Shown: positions 6,705-12,576 of the stretch, piece after piece | Numbering within the stretch: the first letter of the stretch is position 1 | Layout: each line of letters opens with the position of its first letter | Assembly: GCA_050185515.1 (NCBI GenBank) | Contig: JBFWZG010000103.1 | Coordinates: forward strand, 1 to 13,394 | Length of the DNA: 13,394 nucleotides | Origin: JAQSWP01 sp050185515 | GTDB lineage: Bacteria > Pseudomonadota > Alphaproteobacteria > Reyranellales > JAQSWP01 | Reading direction: 5' to 3' | The notes under the pieces: generated by a model | The model's input: the letters and a program-made list of their open reading frames with translations, nothing else | Told to the model about the DNA's origin: nothing | Databases searched by the model: none | Translations under genes and position numbers: made by a program

Positions 6705-6745
6705 ATGTGGAACGATGTCGTCGATCTGCGCGATTTCTACGGCCA
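6705..6745 (+). CDS. SAM-dependent methyltransferase, first 13 residues (cut by gap)
   Basis: Only MWNDVVDLRDFYG remains before gap 2. I recognise the VVDLRDFY start from a class I methyltransferase-like family that often lies divergently beside gloB in alphaproteobacteria. No catalytic motif is visible, so the call rests on this short match and on context. An in-frame GTG at 6669 would add 12 residues with no better ribosome-binding site. Confidence 0.5.
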
Positions 6746-6845
6746 NNNNNNNNNNNNNNNNNNNNNNNNNNNNNNNNNNNNNNNNNNNNNNNNNNNNNNN
6801 NNNNNNNNNNNNNNNNNNNNNNNNNNNNNNNNNNNNNNNNNNNNN
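6746..6845. other. Assembly gap 2 (100 N, true length unknown)
   Basis: The run of 100 N removes nearly all of the methyltransferase gene. What follows (6846 onward) begins GC-rich and turns AT-rich near 6880-6895. The family length suggests at least several hundred missing bases. Confidence 0.97.
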
Positions 6846-6967
6846 ATCGGCCAGCCCGCCGCGCGCGGGGCGGTTAAGCCGGACTCAGCTGTTAATGGAT
6901 AATAAAATCGTAAGTCTGGAGTTTGAACTAGGTAAACATTTTGCGTTACGTGGAACAGATCTTTCAG
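6846..6967. other. Short non-coding stretch holding an abrupt base-composition shift
   Basis: The first 35-45 bases are very GC-rich and could be the 3' end of a gene lost in the gap; one frame ends RPARRARGG at a TAA (6875-6877). From about 6880 the sequence is AT-rich up to the stop of the pentapeptide-repeat gene at 6968. I see no hairpin terminator, repeat or integration site here. Confidence 0.5.
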
Positions 6968-7678
6968 TCACGTGAATTGACATCGGATGAATTGAGCGTC
7001 CTTCATATTTGCATCGGAAAAGTTGACGTTTGACAAATTTGTTTCTGTGAATACCGCGCCGTCGAAGCGTGTTCCCAAAAGTTGCGCCCCCTTGAGCGTC
7101 GTCCGATAAATTTTAGCGTTTCTTAGATCGCTGCCTTTCATGTTTGCCCCGGTAAGATTTACTCCTCCGAGTTCCACTCCGGTCATGCAGACACCAGACA
7201 AATCACTGTTTGAGAAATCTAGTTGGTAGAGGCCGGAATTTTCAAATGTTGCACCACAAATTCTGGCTTCAGAGAATCCTCCTTTATGAATGGTAACCTG
7301 CTCGAAGTCTGCTCCTACTAAAACTGATTGCCGAAATAGCGCTCCATCCAGTGATGCAGACTGAAAGGTTGCACCAGAGAGGTTAGACTTCACGAAATTT
7401 GCATTGAAAAGTGTCGAATTATAGAAATTGCATCCGGTCAAATCGGCTCCAGCAAATATCGTCTCAGTGCAAGACGCGAAGATCAGCAAAGCTCCAGCAA
7501 GAACGGCGTCGCTAAGGTCGGCCTTCGAAAGCTCTGCTCCATCTAGATTTGCACCCAAGAAATTTGTATTACGCAAGTTTGCGCCAAGTAATTGAACTCT
7601 GCTGAGTTCAGCGTGCGCAAATCGACGGCCTGCGCATTGATCTTGGCGGGCTAGCTCCTCAATTTCAGCAGTTTTCAT
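6968..7678 (-). CDS. Pentapeptide-repeat protein, 44 uninterrupted repeats
   Basis: This encodes 236 residues. After a 16-residue head, the whole chain to the last residue reads as 44 consecutive pentapeptides in one register. Leu, Phe, Ile or Met fills the central position in all but one repeat, which has Cys (FASCT). This predicts a right-handed four-sided beta-helix of about 11 turns with no loops. There is no signal peptide or membrane helix. Some pentapeptide proteins (Qnr, MfpA) mimic DNA and protect gyrase, but most have no known role and nothing here decides. Base composition (roughly 40-50% G+C by eye) is far below all neighbours, and codon use differs, suggesting recent transfer. 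An AGGGA about 9 nt before the ATG is a fair ribosome-binding site. It is divergent from the TetR gene. Confidence 0.93.
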   Translation of the reverse strand: MKTAEIEELARQDQCAGRRFAHAELSRVQLLGANLRNTNFLGANLDGAELSKADLSDAVLAGALLIFASCTETIFAGADLTGCNFYNSTLFNANFVKSNLSGATFQSASLDGALFRQSVLVGADFEQVTIHKGGFSEARICGATFENSGLYQLDFSNSDLSGVCMTGVELGGVNLTGANMKGSDLRNAKIYRTTLKGAQLLGTRFDGAVFTETNLSNVNFSDANMKDAQFIRCQFT

Positions 7679-7754
7679 GGTCTGGAATCCCTAAATGCGA
7701 CCTTTAGCAGAGTCCTTGGAGCAACATTTAGTTGTTAGCAGAACAAATATTTAG

Positions 7755-7782
7755 TTGACATCTCCCTACCAGTAGGTAGGCT
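7755..7782 (+). promoter_or_regulatory. Promoter of the tetR-type gene
   Basis: A consensus -35 box TTGACA (7755-7760) is followed after 16 nt by TAGGCT (7777-7782). Transcription from it would begin at or next to the ATG at 7789, giving a leaderless or nearly leaderless message. A TAGAAT at 7782-7787 looks better as a -10 box but is 21 nt from the -35. AGGTAGG before the ATG could act as a weak ribosome-binding site if the true start is further upstream. Confidence 0.55.
7765..7780. promoter_or_regulatory. TetR-type operator palindrome
   Basis: CCTACC (7765-7770), spacer AGTA and GGTAGG (7775-7780) form a perfect inverted repeat with 6-bp arms. It lies exactly between the -35 and -10 boxes of the tetR-type gene, so a bound dimer would block polymerase. 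This is the usual layout of TetR-family autorepression and probably controls the hydrolase-pump genes downstream too. Confidence 0.65.
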
Positions 7783-7788
7783 AGAATT

Positions 7789-8021
7789 ATGTCGAAAGCC
7801 GCCATAACCGCCGCTGCCGCGCCCGCTTCGGGCGAGGGCGATACGCGCGCGCGCATTCTCGACGTCGGGGAACAGCTGCTGCTGGAGCGCGGCTATGCCG
7901 GATTTTCCTACCAGGACATCGCCGATGCCGTGGGCATCCGCAAGGCGTCGATCCACCATCATTTTCCGGCCAAGGAAGATCTCGGCCGCGCCATTCTCGA
8001 GCGCACCAGCCTGCGGCTGGG
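7789..8021 (+). CDS. TetR/AcrR family transcriptional regulator, N-terminal part (cut by gap)
   Basis: This encodes the first 77 complete residues. They contain a full TetR DNA-binding domain: helix 1 TRARILDVGEQLLLERGYAG (19-38), then the helix-turn-helix YQDIADAVGIRKASIHHHFPAKEDL (41-65). The ligand-binding domain, normally another 110-130 residues, is in gap 3, so the inducer cannot be guessed. The gene starts right behind its own palindromic operator, which implies autorepression. It reads toward a hydrolase and an efflux pump, the typical order of a TetR-controlled resistance or export cassette. The gene returns to high G+C, in contrast to the pentapeptide gene on its other side. Confidence 0.92.
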
Positions 8022-8121
8022 NNNNNNNNNNNNNNNNNNNNNNNNNNNNNNNNNNNNNNNNNNNNNNNNNNNNNNNNNNNNNNNNNNNNNNNNNNNNNNN
8101 NNNNNNNNNNNNNNNNNNNNN
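8022..8121. other. Assembly gap 3 (100 N, true length unknown)
   Basis: The 100 N replace the ligand-binding half of the TetR regulator and possibly the first residues of the hydrolase. From family lengths at least about 350-400 bp are missing. Confidence 0.97.
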
Positions 8122-8864
8122 TGCTCAACGCCGCAACGCTGACGCTCGAACTGCAGGGCCTGTCGCTGGCGGGGTACGAATGGCGGCCGACGGTGGAGGA
8201 ACTCGACCTGCCGCCGGTGCTGCTGATGCATGGCTGGGACAGCCGCGCCAGCCAGCTGGCGCCGATCGTGAAGGCGCTGCTGGCGCAAGGACACCGCGTA
8301 CTGGCGTTCGACGCGCCGGGCCATGGCGATTCGCCGGATGCGCGCGTGACCGTTTCGACCTTTGCCGATCTGGTTCTGCGGGCCGACCGCCGGTTCGGCC
8401 CGTTCCATGCGGCGATCGGCCATTCGGTCGGGGGCGCCGCCGTCGCTTTGGCGGCGACGAGAAGGTTGCGGACCAAGCGCATCGCGACGCTGGCGGCGCC
8501 CGCTTCGCTGCGCCGCGCCAGCCTGCGCGTCGCCGGCATGATCGGTCTGCCGCCGCGCGCGACTGACGCCATGCTGCAGGCGGCCGCGATCGCCAATGGC
8601 CGCTCGCTCGATTCGCTGGAATCGACCGGGCTGGCGCTGCCGCGAGATGTGTCCGCTCTGCTGCTGCACGATCCGCTCGACCGGCAGGTGCCGGCAAGCG
8701 AATCCGCCATCGTTGCCGATGCCTGGCCCAACGCGCGACTGCATCAGATCGCGGGCGTCGGCCATAACGGCATCCTCGCGGCGGACAGCGTGCATCGTCT
8801 GCTGCTCGACTTCGTCGCGCCCGGCGCTTCGCGCGCCGATCAGACACTGGCATTGGCGAGCTGA
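8122..8864 (+). CDS. Alpha/beta hydrolase, nearly complete (N-terminus at gap)
   Basis: The frame is open from the gap to TGA at 8862-8864, giving about 246 residues. The first codon after the gap reads NTG and could itself be an ATG, so few residues may be missing. Motifs in order are MHGWDSRASQ (oxyanion region), FDAPGHGDS, the nucleophile motif GHSVGG (Ser codon at 8424-8426), LLLHDPLDRQVP with the likely catalytic Asp, and GVGHNGIL with the catalytic His. It is a soluble serine hydrolase of unknown substrate. It ends 2 nt before the efflux pump gene and is almost certainly co-transcribed with it, under the TetR regulator. Confidence 0.88.
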
Positions 8865-8866
8865 TC

Positions 8867-10363
8867 GTGAGCCAGTCCGCCGCCACCGTTCTCGCCGCTC
8901 CGGCCCAGCCGACGCGCCTGCCGACCCTGATGGCGGCGGGCCTCGGCGGCTTCATGCTCTCGATCGACATGTTCCTGGTGACGGTGGCGCTGCCGCGGAT
9001 CGGCGCCGATTTCGGCGCCAGCTCCGAACAGGTCGGCTGGGTGGTGTCGGCCAACGCGCTGATGATGGGCGTCTTCACCATCGCCGCCGGCCGGCTGGGC
9101 GACATACTCGGCCGCAAGCGCGTCTACATGGTCGGGCTGGCGCTGTTCACCCTGGCGTCGATCGCGTGCGGGCTGTCCGACGCGCTGTGGCAGCTCATCG
9201 CCGCGCGCGCCGTTCAGGGCATCGGCGCCGCCGCCATGTGGCCCGGCACTCTGGCATTGCTGGTGCAGGCCTTTCCCGTCAGCCAGCGCGGCAAGGCGAT
9301 CGGAATTTCCGGCGGCATCGCGGGTCTCGGCCTGCTGCTGGGCCCGGTTCTCGGCGGCCTGCTGGCCGGCGCCGATTCGTGGCGCTGGGTGTTCTTCATC
9401 AATGCGCCGGTCGGCCTGCTGGCTCTGGTCTTCTGCGCCGCCGGCGTGCGCGAGAGCCGCGACGACACCGTCACGCGCCAGGTCGACTGGCTCGGCGTGG
9501 CATTGATCTCGTTGGCGCTGCTGCTGCTGCTGGTCGGCATTCGCCAGGGCGCCGTGCTCGGCTGGGGCGCCTCGGCGACCTGGTCGCTGCTGCTGTCCGG
9601 CGCCTTCCTCACCTATGCCTGCGTCGTCTGGCAGAAGCGCGCCCGCGTGCCGTTGTTCGACCTGTCGCTATTCGCCAATCGCACCTTCGCCATCGTCTGC
9701 GCCTGCTCTTTCCTGTTCTTCGTCGGAAATTTCGGCTCGCTGCCGTTCCTCAGCCTGTTCATGCAGAACTATCTGGGTTTCGGACCGCTCGAAGCCGGCA
9801 TCGCCTTCCTGCCGTCGACGCTGCCGGTCGCGATTACGATGCTGATCGGCGGATCGATCGCGCAGAAGCACGCCGCGCGCATCGGCGCGGTGTTCGCGGT
9901 CGCCGGCGCCTGCCTGATCGCGGCCGGCCTGCTGCTGATCTTCATGCTGACCCCGGAGTCGGGCTACTGGATCGGCCTGCTCCCGTCCATGGTCGTGCGC
10001 GGCTTCGGCATCGGCCTGATGGTTTCCGCGACTTCCTTCGCTGCGGTGAGCGCCCTGCCGCCGCAGAAATCGGGTTTTGCCTCCGGCACGCTTTCCATGG
10101 CGCGCCAGGTCGGCACAGCCTTTGGTGTGGCTCTCTGCGCAGCCGTGTACGTGGATGCGCTGGGGGCCGCACTGCCGCCGGCGGCGGCAGGCAACGCTCC
10201 CACGCTTGCCGCCGCCGAGCGGTTCCTCGTCCGCGCCCCGGAAGCCCTGCAGCCGCTGGTCGGCCAGGCGATCGTCGACGGGATGATCTGGATGACGGTG
10301 GTGACGACGGCGATCTTCGCCGTCACCGTGGCGCTGACCCTGCTGATTCGCCGCCCGCGCTAG
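8867..10363 (+). CDS. DHA2-family (EmrB/QacA type) major facilitator efflux transporter
   Basis: This encodes 498 residues with about 14 hydrophobic helices, the size and layout of drug:proton antiporters of the DHA2 group. Visible motifs are SIDMFLVTVALP in helix 1 (Asp34), motif A GRLGDILGRKR at 75-85, RAVQGIG at 114-120, the antiporter motif C LGPVLGG at 158-164, and WRWVFFINAPVG at 172-183. It should sit in the inner membrane and export small, probably hydrophobic or cationic, compounds. No membrane-fusion partner gene is next to it, so it may work alone. The GTG start is 2 nt after the hydrolase stop; an ATG 63 nt further in would cut into the lead-in to helix 1. The stop shares bases with that of metW on the other strand. 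Confidence 0.93.
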   Translation: MSQSAATVLAAPAQPTRLPTLMAAGLGGFMLSIDMFLVTVALPRIGADFGASSEQVGWVVSANALMMGVFTIAAGRLGDILGRKRVYMVGLALFTLASIACGLSDALWQLIAARAVQGIGAAAMWPGTLALLVQAFPVSQRGKAIGISGGIAGLGLLLGPVLGGLLAGADSWRWVFFINAPVGLLALVFCAAGVRESRDDTVTRQVDWLGVALISLALLLLLVGIRQGAVLGWGASATWSLLLSGAFLTYACVVWQKRARVPLFDLSLFANRTFAIVCACSFLFFVGNFGSLPFLSLFMQNYLGFGPLEAGIAFLPSTLPVAITMLIGGSIAQKHAARIGAVFAVAGACLIAAGLLLIFMLTPESGYWIGLLPSMVVRGFGIGLMVSATSFAAVSALPPQKSGFASGTLSMARQVGTAFGVALCAAVYVDALGAALPPAAAGNAPTLAAAERFLVRAPEALQPLVGQAIVDGMIWMTVVTTAIFAVTVALTLLIRRPR

Positions 10364-10866
10364 GCCTTGTTGCGCAGCAGAAAGACGGCCTGCTCGGCGC
10401 GCAGATTGATCAGCGCCGGCAGGTCGCCGCCATTGCCGACGCGCCGGCCGTCGGGCCCCAGCGCGATCATGCGTTCGATCTCGACGCCCAGCTCGGCGCA
10501 CAGATCGAGGAAATCGCGGATCGTGCACAAATGAATGTTGGGCGTGTCGTACCAGGAATAGGGCAGGGTGCGCGTGGTCGGCATGCGGCCGCGCAGCAGC
10601 AGGCCGAGTCGCACGCGCCAGTAGCCGAAATTGGGGAACGACACCACGGCGCGGCGGCCGACCCGCAGCATCTGGCGCAGCACCTCGCGCGGATCGCGCG
10701 TCGCCTGCAGGGTCTGGCTCAGGATCACGTAGTCGAAAGCGTCGGCCGGATAGGCGCCGAGATCGGTGTCGGCATCGCCCTGGATCACCGACAGCCCGTT
10801 GCCGACGCAGGCGTTGACGCCCTGCTGGCTGAGTTCGATGCCGCGCCCGTCGACCTGCTTGAAGTT
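10360..10866 (-). CDS. metW: MetW, methionine biosynthesis methyltransferase-like protein, C-terminal part
   Basis: This encodes 168 residues up to TAG at 10362-10360; about 30-40 N-terminal residues with the glycine-rich SAM-binding loop are in gap 4. The distinctive MetW run is clear: YVILSQTLQATRDP, then SFPNFGYW, GRMP, LPYSWYDTPNIH and the FLDLC region. MetW has a class I methyltransferase fold and is encoded next to metX in many proteobacteria, where it is needed for or modulates methionine synthesis; its exact biochemistry is less settled. Partner and order (metX upstream on the same strand) match the usual arrangement. It has no terminator of its own: its last bases overlap the end of the efflux pump gene. 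Confidence 0.92.
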   Translation of the reverse strand, partial: NFKQVDGRGIELSQQGVNACVGNGLSVIQGDADTDLGAYPADAFDYVILSQTLQATRDPREVLRQMLRVGRRAVVSFPNFGYWRVRLGLLLRGRMPTTRTLPYSWYDTPNIHLCTIRDFLDLCAELGVEIERMIALGPDGRRVGNGGDLPALINLRAEQAVFLLRNKA

Positions 10867-10966
10867 NNNNNNNNNNNNNNNNNNNNNNNNNNNNNNNNNN
10901 NNNNNNNNNNNNNNNNNNNNNNNNNNNNNNNNNNNNNNNNNNNNNNNNNNNNNNNNNNNNNNNNNN
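10867..10966. other. Assembly gap 4 (100 N, true length unknown)
   Basis: The 100 N stand for about 190 missing residues of MetX and 30-40 of MetW, so the real gap should be about 650-700 bp if the two genes abut as usual. Contig order here is well supported by the known metX-metW pairing. Confidence 0.97.
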
Positions 10967-11541
10967 GCCGAATGGCGCGCCGCCGTGGCGATGGGAATGG
11001 CCGAGAACACCCGTTCGGGATAGGCGCTGGCCCATTGCAGCACCTGCATGCCGCCCATCGAGCCGCCCAGCACGCAGAACAGGGTTTCGATGCCGAGATG
11101 GTCGAGCAGCATGGCCTGGGCGCGCACCATGTCGGCGATGGTGACGACCGGGAAGCCCAGCCCGTACGGCGCGCCGGTGGCCGGGTCTGTCTCGCTCGGG
11201 CCGACGCTGCCCATGCAGCCGCCGATGACGTTGGCGCAGATGATGAAGTAGTTGGCCGGATCGAGCGGTTTGCCGGGCGCCACCAGGCTGGTCCACCAGC
11301 CCGGCTTGCCGGTCACCGGATGCACGTCGGCGACGAACTGGTCGAGCGTCAGCGCATGGCAGATCAGCACCGCGTTGCTGCGCTCTGCATTGAGCGTTCC
11401 GTAGGTCTGGTAGGCGACGGTGAAGGGGCCGAGTTCCGCACCGCAATCGAGCCGCAACGGGCGTTCCGCGCCCAGCACGGCGGACTTGCCGGCGCGCAGC
11501 GCCAGCGCGCTCGGCGGCATGGGATCGGGGGCGGCGGTCAT
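10967..11541 (-). CDS. metX: Homoserine O-acyltransferase MetX, N-terminal half (cut by gap)
   Basis: This encodes the first 191 of an expected 375-400 residues. It shows the alpha/beta-hydrolase core of MetX: YQTYGTLNAERSNAVLICHALT at 45-65, GWWTSLVAPGKPLD, VIGGCMGSVGPSE and the nucleophile motif GGSMGGMQ with Ser161. The catalytic Asp and His lie in the missing half. The enzyme activates homoserine by O-acylation at the start of methionine synthesis. Acetyl versus succinyl preference cannot be judged from this half. The start ATG at 11541 lacks a clear ribosome-binding site, and an ATG at 11520 is an alternative. It is followed by metW and is divergent from the chorismate mutase gene. Confidence 0.94.
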
Positions 11542-11585
11542 GACTGAAAACCGGTCGTTTCGGCCTTGTTTGCAAAGGGTTTGCT

Positions 11586-11614
11586 AGCTAGGGACCGACG
11601 CCTCCCGGTGTCAA
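11586..11614 (-). promoter_or_regulatory. Candidate promoter for metX-metW
   Basis: On the minus strand TTGACA (11614-11609) is followed after 17 nt by CTAGCT (11591-11586), close to the relaxed -10 form seen in alphaproteobacteria. Transcription would start near 11579 and leave a leader of about 38 nt. The -10 lies in the self-complementary CTAGCTAG (11584-11591). The rest of the 151-nt divergent region shows no riboswitch that I can recognise. Confidence 0.45.
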
Positions 11615-11692
11615 TGTTTTCTTTGCTTTTGCGGCCTTCTGCCCCTACTACTATCGCCCTTCGCCCGATCCGGGCCGAGCCACCGCAATCCC

Positions 11693-12559
11693 ATGTCCAG
11701 CGAACTCGAGAAACTCCGCCGCCAGATCGACGAGATCGACAATGCGCTGCACGATCTGGTGCGCCAGCGCACCGAAATCGTCGAGCGTATCGGCCGCGCC
11801 AAAGGCGCCGACGGCCGGCTGGCCCTGCGCCCCGGCCGCGAGGCGCTGGTGCTGCGCCGGCTGCTCGATCGCCACGACGGCAGTTTCCCGCTGGCCGCCC
11901 TGGTGCGCATGTGGCGCGAGATGATTTCGGCCGTCACCGGCCTGCAGGGGCCGTTCGCGGTCGCCGTCTGCGTGCCGGAAGAGCAGCGCGGCTTTTGGGA
12001 CATGGCGCGCGACCATTTCGGCATCCAGGTTCCCATGCGCCGCCACACCACGCCGGCGCGCGTGCTGGCGGATATCGCAGAGGACGCCAACGTCGTCGGC
12101 ATGCTGCCGCTGCCGGTCGAGGGCGATCCGCAGCCCTGGTGGCCGGCCATGAACAGCAACGAACCGACCACGCCCTGCATCGTGGCGCGCGCGCCGTTCT
12201 ACCGCACCGGCAATCCGCGCACCGAGGGGCTGTCAGCTCTGATACTGGCGCGGCTGCAGCCCGAACCGAGCGCGCCTGAGGAAGCCGGGCTCGACCGTTC
12301 GCTGCTGATCCTCGATTCGCCGTCCGATCTCAGCCGCTCGCGCATTTCCCAGGCGCTGGCGGCGGTCGGCCTGCCGGGTTTCACCTCGGCGATCCGCCAC
12401 GACATCGCCGGCGGCGGCACGCTCTACCTCGTCGAGCTGCCGGCCTTTATCATTGCGGGCGACCCCCGGCTGGCCGCCATCGAGCAGGCCCTGGCGACGC
12501 CTAATCTGCGGCTGACGCCGGTCGGCGCCTACGCCGTGCCGGTCGATCTGGCCGGCTGA
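11693..12559 (+). CDS. Chorismate mutase (AroQ type) with long C-terminal region
   Basis: This encodes 288 residues. Residues 1 to about 90 are an AroQ chorismate mutase domain that turns chorismate into prephenate for phenylalanine and tyrosine. The key residues of the E. coli P-protein have counterparts: Arg9 in LRRQIDEID, Arg26, Lys37 in GRAKG, and Arg49-Glu50. The remaining 200 residues lack the motifs of an active prephenate dehydratase. Their layout, an alpha/beta stretch (95-200) followed by an ACT-like stretch (LYLVELPAFI near 240-255), looks like a shortened P-protein. This makes a regulatory or degenerate domain possible, but that is inference. The ATG at 11693 has no strong ribosome-binding site. 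It is followed after 17 nt by hisC and is divergent from metX. Confidence 0.85.
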   Translation: MSSELEKLRRQIDEIDNALHDLVRQRTEIVERIGRAKGADGRLALRPGREALVLRRLLDRHDGSFPLAALVRMWREMISAVTGLQGPFAVAVCVPEEQRGFWDMARDHFGIQVPMRRHTTPARVLADIAEDANVVGMLPLPVEGDPQPWWPAMNSNEPTTPCIVARAPFYRTGNPRTEGLSALILARLQPEPSAPEEAGLDRSLLILDSPSDLSRSRISQALAAVGLPGFTSAIRHDIAGGGTLYLVELPAFIIAGDPRLAAIEQALATPNLRLTPVGAYAVPVDLAG

Positions 12560-12566
12560 TCCGTAC

Positions 12567-12570
12567 GGAG
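12567..12570 (+). promoter_or_regulatory. Ribosome-binding site of hisC
   Basis: GGAG lies 6 nt before the ATG at 12577, inside the 17-nt gap after the chorismate mutase stop, and fixes the hisC start. Confidence 0.65.
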
Positions 12571-12576
12571 AGAAGG

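Noticed and set aside
6895..6975. A 26-residue plus-strand frame in the AT-rich edge
   Set aside because: It has no ribosome-binding site or recognisable features and runs into the end of the pentapeptide gene. It could also be the tail of something lost in gap 2, but nothing supports that.
8596..11547. A 983-residue plus-strand open frame
   Set aside because: It crosses gap 4, overlaps the well-supported efflux pump, metW and metX genes in other frames, and has the Arg/Ala/His-rich look of a high-G+C shadow frame.
9668..11575. A 635-residue minus-strand open frame
   Set aside because: It is a shadow of metX/metW in another frame, joined through gap 4 to the antisense of the efflux pump; it has no family features.
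11542..11692. A SAM-II or other SAM riboswitch before metX
   Set aside because: SAM-II elements control methionine genes in some alphaproteobacteria, so I looked. The leader predicted from the promoter is only about 38 nt, and I cannot find the conserved pseudoknot segments.
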